18,679 nt of DNA, taken from assembly GCA_934270345.1 (NCBI GenBank), contig CAKQPT010000036.1, forward strand, positions 1 through 18,679. Reading direction: 5' to 3'. Source of the DNA: an uncultured Oribacterium sp. Lineage in GTDB: Bacteria > Bacillota > Clostridia > Lachnospirales > Lachnospiraceae. A program made the translations under genes and the position numbers. How positions within the stretch are numbered: position 1 is the stretch's first letter; each line of letters begins with the position of its first letter. Below are positions 7,355 to 14,677 of this stretch, in pieces. The notes beneath the pieces are model-generated. The model made no database searches. It was not told where the DNA came from and saw only the letters and a program-made list of their open reading frames with translations.

Positions 7355-7383
7355 AAAGCCGAAGCCTCGCAAGCTTCGGCTTT
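7355..7383 (-). terminator. internal terminator/attenuator between tctA and the esterase genes
   Basis: AAAGCCGAAGC (7355-7365) pairs perfectly with GCTTCGGCTTT (7373-7383) around a 7-base loop. On the minus strand the stem ends in TTTTC. It begins 10 bases past the tctA stop. With no obvious promoter after it, it probably lowers but does not abolish transcription into the esterases. Confidence 0.7.
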
Positions 7384-7392
7384 CATAAGTTT

Positions 7393-8883
7393 TTATGCAC
7401 TCGCCTTCTTTTTCTTCAGCGTCTTCGAAATCACCGGACCGATCACGCTGTAAACAGCAATCAGGATAAAGATGAGAGAAATCGGACGTGTCAGGAAAGA
7501 AGTCATATCCCCCTTCGCATAGGAGCATCCCATACGGAAATAGCTCTCGATTTTACTTCCCAGAATAAATGCAAGCATGAGCGGCGTACTCGGCATCTTA
7601 AAGAACTCCATCAGGATACCGATCGCACCAAATACCAGTACCAGGTAAACACTGAACATCGACGTCGACGCAGAGTATGCACCAAGGAAGCAGATCATAA
7701 GAATCGCACTGTAAAGATAGTGATATGGTGCCTTTAAAAGCATCGGGAACCAGCGCTTCGTCAACAGCTCTGTGACGAAAATCAGAATTGCAGAAATCAG
7801 TACAGTTGCAAAAATGAGATTTGCCAGTAACGGATTGTTCTTAATGAACATCGGTCCAGCCTGTAATCCATGAATCGTCATAGCAGACATCAGGAGAACG
7901 GTCGTTGCATCGCCCGGGATACCCAGTGCGATCATCGGAATGATGGCACCACCGACGCCGGCATTGTTCGCAACCTCAGTTGCCCAGATACCTTCATCGA
8001 TACCGGTTCCAAACTTCTCCGGATGCTTGCTCATCTTCTTCGCCTGACCATACGCAATCAGGTTGGAAATTCCGGATCCCATGCCCGGAAGGAAACCGAT
8101 CCAGAGGCCAATGAAGAGCGATGTGAGGATCACCTTCAGATTATCCTTAAAGTCTTTGAAGCTGAAGCCGAATCCTTTCAGTGATCCGGCATCTACCTCC
8201 GGCATCGTCAGATTATTCTTCGCATAGCTCGAAGCAACCTGCTGCAGGGCAAACGTACCCATCAGGAGGCATACGACATTGATGCCGCCATAGAGGTTCG
8301 TATTATGGAAAGTGAAACGAAGCTGGTTCGTGACCATATCCGAACCGACAGTGGAAAGCCACAGTCCGAAGAAGGCTGCCAGAAGGCCCTTAAAAACGGA
8401 ACCGTTACTTAATCCAACGACCATCGTGATCGCCATCAGACAGAGGCTGAAATACTCCCATGGTCCGAGCTTCAGTGCGATATCCGCGATAAAGGTCGAG
8501 CAGAAGGTTGCAACGAGGATAGAAACCAGCGTACCGATAAAGGAGCCGGTGATACCGATCGACAGTGCACGCGCTGCCTGTCCCTTCTGTGTCATCGGAT
8601 ATCCATCATAGCAGGTTCCGATCGATGCAGCCGATCCAGGAATACCAACGAGCACCGCTGCAATAAAGGAACCGGATACACCACCAACGTACATGCCCAG
8701 CAGCATTGCGAAGCTGAGATTGGTATTTAAAGCGAATGTCATCGGAAGAATCAGCGTGATGCCGAGACCTCCGGACAGGCCAGGAATCGCACCCAGGACA
8801 CAGCCGACCAGGGAGCAGATATACATCATGATGAAGTTCACCGGCTGGAATAATACGCCAAGTGCAGAAAGATAACTTGCCAT
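7393..8883 (-). CDS. tctA: tripartite tricarboxylate transporter, large membrane subunit (TctA family)
   Basis: Integral membrane permease of 496 residues that works with TctB and the binding protein TctC to import a carboxylate, driven by an ion gradient. The N-terminal region has the TctA signature G-A-I-P-G-L-S-G-G (about 32-40), followed by I-L-P-M-T-F. A second glycine-rich block near the middle, FLPGMGSG, is also typical of the family. The hydrophobic pattern suits about 11-12 membrane segments, and length is normal for TctA. AAGGAG lies before the ATG. It follows tctB after 19 bases. The substrate cannot be read from the sequence: the family takes citrate, other di- and tricarboxylates, terephthalate and sugar acids. 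The neighbours point to a hydroxy- or sugar acid. Confidence 0.92.
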   Translation of the reverse strand: MASYLSALGVLFQPVNFIMMYICSLVGCVLGAIPGLSGGLGITLILPMTFALNTNLSFAMLLGMYVGGVSGSFIAAVLVGIPGSAASIGTCYDGYPMTQKGQAARALSIGITGSFIGTLVSILVATFCSTFIADIALKLGPWEYFSLCLMAITMVVGLSNGSVFKGLLAAFFGLWLSTVGSDMVTNQLRFTFHNTNLYGGINVVCLLMGTFALQQVASSYAKNNLTMPEVDAGSLKGFGFSFKDFKDNLKVILTSLFIGLWIGFLPGMGSGISNLIAYGQAKKMSKHPEKFGTGIDEGIWATEVANNAGVGGAIIPMIALGIPGDATTVLLMSAMTIHGLQAGPMFIKNNPLLANLIFATVLISAILIFVTELLTKRWFPMLLKAPYHYLYSAILMICFLGAYSASTSMFSVYLVLVFGAIGILMEFFKMPSTPLMLAFILGSKIESYFRMGCSYAKGDMTSFLTRPISLIFILIAVYSVIGPVISKTLKKKKASA

Positions 8884-8902
8884 TTTTTATTTCTCCTTCC
8901 AG

Positions 8903-9406
8903 TTAAGGCATCCGAATGCCGAGTGCTTCAAAAATCACGCCCTTCGGCAGTGGAATATTGAAGCCCTTCGTAAATCCGAAATAGCAGAGACTGCCCAATG
9001 CGACACTTAATACGACAGCAAATATAATGTTGATCTTCTTATCTACCTTCAGTGTCATGATGAACATCATCATGCCGATCATCGACGTAATCCAGAAGCC
9101 GATAAAATTCATCGCTGCACAGAAAAGAATGCACTCCAGTATGATCAGTCCGAGACGCTTCCATCCATCTTTATCAAGATACGGAGCTGCGCCATGCTCA
9201 TTCTCTTCTTTTTCTTTTTTTCCATCGAAAATCATCGAAAGAAGCGCCATGACAATCATGCCGATCGCAGAAATAAATGGAAAGAGCTTCGGCCCCGGCT
9301 CGTTGGAAACCAGCTTTTCAGGAATCAAGGTCGTTTGAAATGCAACCCACGCAGCGAATACGATAAATACGATTCCCATCACATAGGTACGATTCAGTTT
9401 TTTCAT
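8903..9406 (-). CDS. tctB: tripartite tricarboxylate transporter, small membrane subunit (TctB family)
   Basis: A protein of 167 residues with about four predicted membrane segments: near 8-25, 40-58, 88-107 and a double hydrophobic stretch over 110-150. A charged K/E-rich loop separates the second and third. Size, topology and place between tctC and tctA identify it as TctB, the poorly conserved partner of TctA. The ATG follows AAGGGG at about 7 bases. It lies just after the hairpin at 9429-9452, which probably makes it less expressed than tctC. Confidence 0.88.
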   Translation of the reverse strand: MKKLNRTYVMGIVFIVFAAWVAFQTTLIPEKLVSNEPGPKLFPFISAIGMIVMALLSMIFDGKKEKEENEHGAAPYLDKDGWKRLGLIILECILFCAAMNFIGFWITSMIGMMMFIMTLKVDKKINIIFAVVLSVALGSLCYFGFTKGFNIPLPKGVIFEALGIRMP

Positions 9407-9428
9407 TGAAAACCCCTTTTCAAAAATA

Positions 9429-9452
9429 CCGGCTGTCCGTAAGGACAGCCGG
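9429..9452 (-). terminator. intercistronic terminator between tctC and tctB
   Basis: A perfect 10-bp stem, CCGGCTGTCC (9429-9438) with GGACAGCCGG (9443-9452), has a 4-base loop. On the minus strand it is followed by TATTTTTG. It lies 31 bases past the tctC stop. Partial termination here would give more binding protein than membrane subunits. Confidence 0.8.
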
Positions 9453-9482
9453 ACATGTTTCAGTTTCGTTCAATTAGTATCA

Positions 9483-10568
9483 TCAGCGAACCTTCAGCCC
9501 CATAGAACTTACAAGTTCATCCTGGAAGCTCCACTCGGTTTCGAGCGCCTTCTTCGTATCTTCATAGTTCACGGCTGCAATATAGGTCGCCATCTTATTG
9601 TTGCCATCGATGAAGGACTGAACGGTCGTTGCCTTCTGGATTGCCTCATTGATTGCCTCACAAACCTCATCCGGCGTATCCTTCGGAGCAACTACATAGT
9701 AATTTGAATCCCAGGTCGCACTTACATTCTGCTCCTGTGTGGTCGCAAATTTCTTATCGAGCTCTGTACCTACCAGCTCACTCATGTTCTCCAGCGTCGC
9801 AACCTTCGGTCCGATACTTCCCAGTATGGTCAGCTTTCCATCCGCATCATAGGATACCGCGTTTGGAATCGAACAGTTTGCGATATCGATCGATCCTGCT
9901 GCAACATTGGTCAGCTTATCTGCCTCGGAAGAGCACTGTACGTAGTTTACTGAATTGGCATCACCGGTCAGCTCTTCAATGAGTGATGTGAACAGTACCT
10001 GCGTCGTACCACCTAAAGAACATCCTACAACGACATCTCCCGGATTTGCTTTGATGTACTCCGCAAGTTCCGTCAAGTTCGTGTATGGTGCACCCGGCTT
10101 TGCGATGAGAGCCTGCGGACCACCCTGATTCATGATGCCGACTACCTTAAGATCATCCTTGATATTTACTTCTGAAGATCCGGCAAGGTACTGAATGATC
10201 GCGCCACCATGGCAGGTGCCCAGTGTTAATCCATCTGCCTTCGCATTCTTTACATGCTCCATGCCGACTTCTCCGGTATCATAGTTGGTAACAATGAAGT
10301 TCACGCCTGGGCAGACCTCACTGAGTGCCTGTGTCAGATAACGGGTATACAGATCGGTTCCGCCGCCTGCCTTCGCAGGAACATCGACATATACATTGTC
10401 TCCGGACTTCCATGGGCCTACACCCTCACCTGCCGATGCTGCAGCTTCCGTACCTGCATTTCCGGCAGCGGTCGTTGCTTCCGGAGCTGCGGATGAACCA
10501 CATCCTACCAGGCTGGCCGCAAGCATACAGGTGGCCATCATACTTGCAAATAATCTGTTTTTCTTCAT
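9483..10568 (-). CDS. tctC: tripartite tricarboxylate transporter substrate-binding lipoprotein (TctC family)
   Basis: Extracellular solute-binding protein of 361 residues, lipid-anchored to the membrane, that delivers a carboxylate to TctAB. The start is the ATG after AAAGGGAG; the frame is open 39 codons further upstream but begins without signal-like sequence. Residues 1-22 are a lipoprotein signal peptide (basic MKKNR, hydrophobic core) with lipobox L-V-G-C and C23 as the lipidated cysteine. An Ala/Thr/Glu-rich linker (about 24-50) follows. The binding domain has AKAGGGTDLYTR (66-77), the family's ligand-binding glycine loop, and a CHGG turn (119-122). It is the first gene of the operon and is divergent from the tandem LysR pair. 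Ligand unknown; see the operon context. Confidence 0.92.
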   Translation of the reverse strand: MKKNRLFASMMATCMLAASLVGCGSSAAPEATTAAGNAGTEAAASAGEGVGPWKSGDNVYVDVPAKAGGGTDLYTRYLTQALSEVCPGVNFIVTNYDTGEVGMEHVKNAKADGLTLGTCHGGAIIQYLAGSSEVNIKDDLKVVGIMNQGGPQALIAKPGAPYTNLTELAEYIKANPGDVVVGCSLGGTTQVLFTSLIEELTGDANSVNYVQCSSEADKLTNVAAGSIDIANCSIPNAVSYDADGKLTILGSIGPKVATLENMSELVGTELDKKFATTQEQNVSATWDSNYYVVAPKDTPDEVCEAINEAIQKATTVQSFIDGNNKMATYIAAVNYEDTKKALETEWSFQDELVSSMGLKVR

Positions 10569-10639
10569 AGTGTTTTCTCCCTTTCTTTGCGAAATATAAT
10601 AAAATTTTATGTTACATTCACATTCTCTTTTTGATTTTT

Positions 10640-10651
10640 TCTTAATTAAGA
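10640..10651. promoter_or_regulatory. 12-bp perfect palindrome upstream of tctC
   Basis: TCTTAATTAAGA is a perfect palindrome about 72 bases before the tctC start. Its half-site CTTAAT/ATTAAG also forms the dyad at 13611-13625. It may be a LysR operator; the AT-rich content lowers certainty. Confidence 0.4.
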
Positions 10652-10704
10652 GTAATTCTATTTGAAAGCACGTGATTTTGTTCATTTCGCATCGCTTATG
10701 TCTG

Positions 10705-10721
10705 TATTATGCTGCGCAATA
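10705..10721. promoter_or_regulatory. candidate LysR box (T-N11-A) between tctC and the divergent LysR gene
   Basis: TATT-N9-AATA, spanning 10705-10721, contains the LysR-type T-N11-A pattern around a GCTGCGC centre. It lies 7 bases before the -35 of the LysR gene, a position fit for autoregulation and for activation of tctC. Confidence 0.4.
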
Positions 10722-10727
10722 TGACGG

Positions 10728-10756
10728 TTGACAAGCTTGAAAGACTTATGTAATTT
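10728..10756 (+). promoter_or_regulatory. promoter candidate for the tandem LysR genes
   Basis: A perfect -35 TTGACA (10728-10733) is followed after 17 bases by TAATTT (10751-10756), a poor -10 (3 of 6). The strong -35 with a weak -10 would suit a regulated or low-level promoter. Confidence 0.45.
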
Positions 10757-10794
10757 ATAAGTAAAAGTAATGCAACTTTAGAAAAGGAATCGAG

Positions 10795-11784
10795 ATGAAT
10801 ACGAAGCAACTTCACTATATCCTGGCCATCGCAGAAGAAGGAGGCCTGACGGCTGCCGCGGAAAAGCTTCACATAACGCAACCCGCGCTCAGTAAATATC
10901 TGGCAGAGCTTGAAGCTGAACTGGGGACAGAATTATTTTTCCAGCATAAAAAACGTTACTATCCTACCGCTGCCGGAAAGATCTACCTGGATGCCGCCTC
11001 CCGTATCATCGCTGTGAAGGAGCAAACCTATCAGATGATTTCCGAACTTTCGGTGGGCTATCAGAAAACCCTCACCATCGGCGTCACACCTCTGCGCGGT
11101 TCCATTGCGATTGCGAAAATCTTCAATCTCTTTCATCGTCGTTATCCGAATATAAAAATCGAGATGAAGGAACATTACATGGCCGGACTACGAAAGGCTG
11201 TGCAGGAACACGAAGTTGACCTGGCGCTGGGCACCTGTGACGATCCGGACGAACCAGGCATCATCCACACTTCCTTTCACGAGGAGGAAGTGGTACTGTT
11301 TGTGCCTTCCTTCCACCCACTCGCTTATCAGGCAAGTCACGATCTCAACCATCTGACCTCTATCGATATTCGAAAATTCCAGGACACGCCGTTCATTCTG
11401 GCAACGCATCATTCCACGATACGTCATACAACCGATATGCTGTTTCAGCAGAATCAGATGCAACCGACCATCGTATATGAGGCCGATAATAATCTGATTC
11501 TGAAAAACATGGCGGATCAAGGCGCCGGCGTCACGATTCTGGCGCGCAGTCACATGGAACCTTCCAGAAACATGGTTTACTTCAGCCTGAAACCAAAATG
11601 TTTTGTCCACATGACCGTTATGTCCGCACCGGATCACATCCTCACAGAGGAGGAACGCTATCTGATGGCCCTGAACTACCAGATGGAAGCGCAGAATCCG
11701 AATTATTATTTCAGTCCGAATCAGGCTGCGAAGAATCTGATTGAAGAATTCCAGCTCTATCACACAGAAAGGCACACGCTCTGA
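10795..11784 (+). CDS. LysR-family transcriptional regulator, probable regulator of the tct operon
   Basis: 329 residues, slightly long for the family because of an extended C-terminus. The winged helix-turn-helix occupies residues 1-60, with E-G-G-L-T-A-A-A-E-K-L and T-Q-P-A-L-S-K-Y-L. The effector domain opens TPLRG at 98-102, at exactly the same position as the regulators at 2031 and 12653. It starts 226 bases from tctC on the opposite strand, so control of the transporter operon is the natural reading, with the imported acid or a product as effector. AAAGGA precedes the ATG. Its TGA stop shares one base with the next ATG (TGATG), so the second LysR gene is probably translated by coupling. 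Confidence 0.88.
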   Translation: MNTKQLHYILAIAEEGGLTAAAEKLHITQPALSKYLAELEAELGTELFFQHKKRYYPTAAGKIYLDAASRIIAVKEQTYQMISELSVGYQKTLTIGVTPLRGSIAIAKIFNLFHRRYPNIKIEMKEHYMAGLRKAVQEHEVDLALGTCDDPDEPGIIHTSFHEEEVVLFVPSFHPLAYQASHDLNHLTSIDIRKFQDTPFILATHHSTIRHTTDMLFQQNQMQPTIVYEADNNLILKNMADQGAGVTILARSHMEPSRNMVYFSLKPKCFVHMTVMSAPDHILTEEERYLMALNYQMEAQNPNYYFSPNQAAKNLIEEFQLYHTERHTL

Positions 11785-12668
11785 TGGATACCAAACTGAT
11801 CGAATATGTTATCGCCATTGCCGAGGAAAAGAGTCTGAGTAAAGCTGCCGAACGCCTCTATCTCTCACAGCCGGCACTCAGTCAGCGCCTGAAAAAACTT
11901 GAAGATGAGCTCGGCACAAAGCTGTTTACCCGAGAGCGCGATGGTCTCATGCTTACAGATGCCGGTCGAATCTATATCAATGGCGGGCATTCCATCCTCC
12001 AGATAAAGAGAGATGCACTTCAAAAAATCTCCTCGCTCACGCACAGCAGCAGGAACACTCTTCGCTTTGCCTGCGCATCTTCTTCTGCGCTGGAATGTAT
12101 CCCTGCTTTTCGTAAAGCTTATCCGGAAATCGAGCTTATGGTTCGACGTAGCAACAGCCTGACTGCAAAGGAAGATCTCATCATGGGGCATGCGGATCTC
12201 GGTATTCTGCTCACTTCGTCTCTGCAGCACTCGATACTCGAGTATATTCCGCTCTGGACCGGTGAGCTTCTTCTCGCAATTCCAGACGGACACCCGGAGC
12301 TTCTTCCGGAAGACATCGAGCGAGGAGACTACTCCGCACTTCAGAACGACTACTTCGTGCTGACGCATGCCCCTTCTTTCGTGCGCAACACGGAAGATCA
12401 GGCCCTGCGCAATATGCAGATCCAGCCGAATATTATCTGCGAGATCGAAGATGATGTCTCTCGACGCTATATGCTGAATAAGGGTCTCGGCAATGCGTTC
12501 GTTCCAAGCCGTCTGCCTCACCCGGAAGATACCTTTCATACCTACTCCCTGAATCCACCTCTCACGTTTTACATCGTCGCCGCCTATCAGAAATCCATCA
12601 GCTTATCAGAACCGATGAAAGCGTTGATTCGTATCCTCCTGACAGCATATGATCAGCTTCCATCCTGA
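11784..12668 (+). CDS. LysR-family transcriptional regulator, second of a coupled tandem pair
   Basis: 294 residues. The helix-turn-helix is intact (residues 1-60: E-K-S-L-S-K-A-A-E-R-L and S-Q-P-A-L-S-Q-R-L-K-K-L-E). It aligns without gaps to the other regulators here through residue 95. Unlike them, it lacks the TPxRG motif at the start of the effector domain, so it may respond to a different ligand or none. The start overlaps the previous stop by one base and has only a distant AGAAAGG, consistent with translational coupling. Its last 16 bases overlap the end of the convergent LysR gene at 12653, leaving no space for a terminator. Confidence 0.87.
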   Translation: MDTKLIEYVIAIAEEKSLSKAAERLYLSQPALSQRLKKLEDELGTKLFTRERDGLMLTDAGRIYINGGHSILQIKRDALQKISSLTHSSRNTLRFACASSSALECIPAFRKAYPEIELMVRRSNSLTAKEDLIMGHADLGILLTSSLQHSILEYIPLWTGELLLAIPDGHPELLPEDIERGDYSALQNDYFVLTHAPSFVRNTEDQALRNMQIQPNIICEIEDDVSRRYMLNKGLGNAFVPSRLPHPEDTFHTYSLNPPLTFYIVAAYQKSISLSEPMKALIRILLTAYDQLPS

Positions 12669-13597
12669 ATAATACTCTTAAAATTACTCACCCGCGCATT
12701 GTACTTCCGAATCAGGTCGATGAGTACGAGCTCCGGCACAGAAAGATAGCTCCCCTTACGATAAGCCACTGAAGAATACCAGTGAATATGCGGTTTCACT
12801 GTAAAGTACACGATCGGTGCCTCCGGATCGATATAGAATGCAGGAAAAAATGCGCAGGCGATCTGTGCTTTTACAGAACGGATTCTGGTTTTACTTCCCG
12901 AGGAGGTATAGAGCACCTTCGGTCGAAAACCCGCCGTACGAAAAATCTCCGCTTCGATATCCGAGCTTTTCGTCTCCGGTGCAGCCAGAAGAAACTGGGC
13001 ATCCTTAAGCAGGCAGAGGTCGACCTCCGGGAGACGCTCTGCACTGTTTTCGCCGGCGAGATATGCCAGCGGGTGCGACGCCGGTACGCCCAGTACGATT
13101 TCCTCCTTTACATTTGCAATATACGAAAAATCAGGGTTCTGCTGCCCTTCCGTAAACGTGATACAGGCAAGGTCGATCTCTTTATTTATGAGCGCCTGCT
13201 CCATGCGCTTATTCCGCAGCTCCTTCGTATGAAAACGAATATTCGGATACAGCATATGGAAGACCGGAAACACTTCTGAAAACATATCTGCCCCACGTTC
13301 CGGCGTAAAGGCGATGGAAATCGTACCATGTCCCTCCTGGTGTAAATCGCCCAGTTTTTTATACGTATTTTCTTTGATCTGCAGTATCTCCCTTGCACCC
13401 TCCAGATAGATCTGGCCGGCTTCCGTCGGAATCATGCTGTGCCTGCGCCGCTCGAACAGCGGCATGCCGATTTCCTTCTCCAGCTTCAGCAGCTGCTGGT
13501 TCAGCGCAGACTGCGTGAGGAACAGCCGCTCTGCCGCACGGGAAATGCTCCCTTCACCTGCAATCGCCAGAATATTTTCAATCTGTTTCAGTTCCAT
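12653..13597 (-). CDS. LysR-family transcriptional regulator, divergent from the MBL-fold hydrolase gene
   Basis: 314 residues. The helix-turn-helix (1-60: E-G-S-I-S-R-A-A-E-R-L and T-Q-S-A-L-N-Q-Q-L) and TPERG at 98-102 make it a close relative of the regulator at 2031; the segment over about 98-135 is similar as well. It is divergent from the hydrolase/permease pair (229 bases between starts) and probably controls it in response to their substrate. A 15-bp dyad 14 bases before its start suggests autoregulation. The ribosome binding site is weak (AAGAGA). Its 3' end overlaps the convergent LysR gene by 16 bases. Confidence 0.88.
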   Translation of the reverse strand: MELKQIENILAIAGEGSISRAAERLFLTQSALNQQLLKLEKEIGMPLFERRRHSMIPTEAGQIYLEGAREILQIKENTYKKLGDLHQEGHGTISIAFTPERGADMFSEVFPVFHMLYPNIRFHTKELRNKRMEQALINKEIDLACITFTEGQQNPDFSYIANVKEEIVLGVPASHPLAYLAGENSAERLPEVDLCLLKDAQFLLAAPETKSSDIEAEIFRTAGFRPKVLYTSSGSKTRIRSVKAQIACAFFPAFYIDPEAPIVYFTVKPHIHWYSSVAYRKGSYLSVPELVLIDLIRKYNARVSNFKSIIQDGS

Positions 13598-13610
13598 AAT
13601 TCATTCATCT

Positions 13611-13625
13611 CTTAATCTGATTAAG
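13611..13625. promoter_or_regulatory. LysR-type operator dyad in the LysR/MBL intergenic region
   Basis: CTTAAT-CTG-ATTAAG is a perfect 6-bp inverted repeat that fits the LysR T-N11-A consensus. It lies 14 bases before the LysR start. A further half-site ATTAAG lies at 13652-13657, overlapping the hydrolase promoter, as in LysR recognition plus activation sites. Confidence 0.55.
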
Positions 13626-13647
13626 TCTAAATCTAATTTTCTACAAG

Positions 13648-13676
13648 TTGTATTAAGATTACATTCATTTTATGAT
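13648..13676 (+). promoter_or_regulatory. promoter candidate for the MBL-fold hydrolase/permease operon
   Basis: -35 TTGTAT (13648-13653, 3 of 6), 17-base spacer, -10 TATGAT (13671-13676, 5 of 6). A weak -35 overlapped by an ATTAAG half-site suits a LysR-activated promoter. The predicted leader is about 140 bases. In it lies one near-palindrome, TTGATGCGCGTCAA (13766-13779), and nothing else I recognise. Confidence 0.45.
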
Positions 13677-13826
13677 GATTTCAACAGATATATCACATAA
13701 CTGTATTGCATCTCTTGATTTTCAGAAATCCAGAGCTACGAACATGTCAGAATAAACAGAGCGTATTGATGCGCGTCAAAGCTTACCGAGCAGTGCCTTC
13801 TGACCGAACACGAAAGGGGAAATCAC

Positions 13827-14663
13827 ATGTCATTCAAGTGTACAAAGCCGATGGCAGATCCAGTCGCAACGCTCGCGTATCGTCCATGGACCGCAGCCAT
13901 CGAACCATTTCAGGTATCACCGAGAACCTGGTATGTCGCAGGTCAGACTTGGGTCGGCTGCTGGCTCATCGAAACGAGCGAAGGCTGCATCCTGATCGAT
14001 ACCGCGATTCCAGAGAGCGCCTACCAGCTCGTGGACAGCATCTATAAAACCGGCCACAAGCCATCCGATATCAAGAAGATTCTTCTCAGCCATGCGCACT
14101 TCGATCACTGCGGTGCCGCACAGATCATGAAGGAGCTGACCGGTGCAGAGATGTATATGTCGAAGGAAGACTGGGACTTCTACCAGGAGGTACCGGAGGA
14201 GACGATGGTGCTCGACACGGATTCCCATCCAATCGATTTCCAGATTGATCATTTCTACGATGACAATACACCGGTTGTCCTCGGTGACATTTCCGTTCGC
14301 ACCATGCTTACACCAGGACACACCATCGGATGCACCAGCTTCTTCTGGGAGGAAACAAATCCGGCGGATGGAAAGACCTACACGATTGCTATGCATGGTG
14401 GCGTCGGTGCAAATACCATGAACGATGATTACTACAGGACGAGTAAGAAGCTGACACCGGCACTGCGTGACCGCTTCCTCGCAGATGAGGAGAAGCTTGC
14501 AGCCATCCATGTAGACATTGCCCTCCCGAGCCACCCGAATCAGATCGAGATTACGGATCGTGCCGGCCAGTATACGAACGAGAACAACTGCTACTATGAC
14601 CCGACCGTCTGGGCCGATTTCCTGCACGAGCGTGTACGTCAGGTTCGTGCTCTGATGAAATAA
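13827..14663 (+). CDS. metallo-beta-lactamase-fold hydrolase (class-B3-like zinc site)
   Basis: Zinc-dependent hydrolase of 278 residues. It has no signal peptide, so it is probably cytoplasmic. The metal site is complete: H89, H91, D93 and H94 in HAHFDHCG, H165 in TPGHT, and H236 in PSHP. The segment TPGHTIGCTSFFW resembles subclass B3 enzymes, where a Gly-Cys-Thr run follows the third histidine. A true beta-lactamase of this class would be exported, so a lactone, thioester or amide hydrolase acting on an imported compound is more likely. AAAGGGG lies before the ATG. The permease gene follows after 14 bases, so the two form an operon. No antibiotic-resistance role should be assumed. Confidence 0.82.
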   Translation: MSFKCTKPMADPVATLAYRPWTAAIEPFQVSPRTWYVAGQTWVGCWLIETSEGCILIDTAIPESAYQLVDSIYKTGHKPSDIKKILLSHAHFDHCGAAQIMKELTGAEMYMSKEDWDFYQEVPEETMVLDTDSHPIDFQIDHFYDDNTPVVLGDISVRTMLTPGHTIGCTSFFWEETNPADGKTYTIAMHGGVGANTMNDDYYRTSKKLTPALRDRFLADEEKLAAIHVDIALPSHPNQIEITDRAGQYTNENNCYYDPTVWADFLHERVRQVRALMK

Positions 14664-14677
14664 GAAAGGATAGAATT

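Noticed and set aside
13827..14663. Reading the MBL-fold protein as a beta-lactamase
   Set aside because: The zinc site is B3-like but there is no signal peptide and the gene is coupled to a carboxylate permease, so a metabolic hydrolase is more likely.
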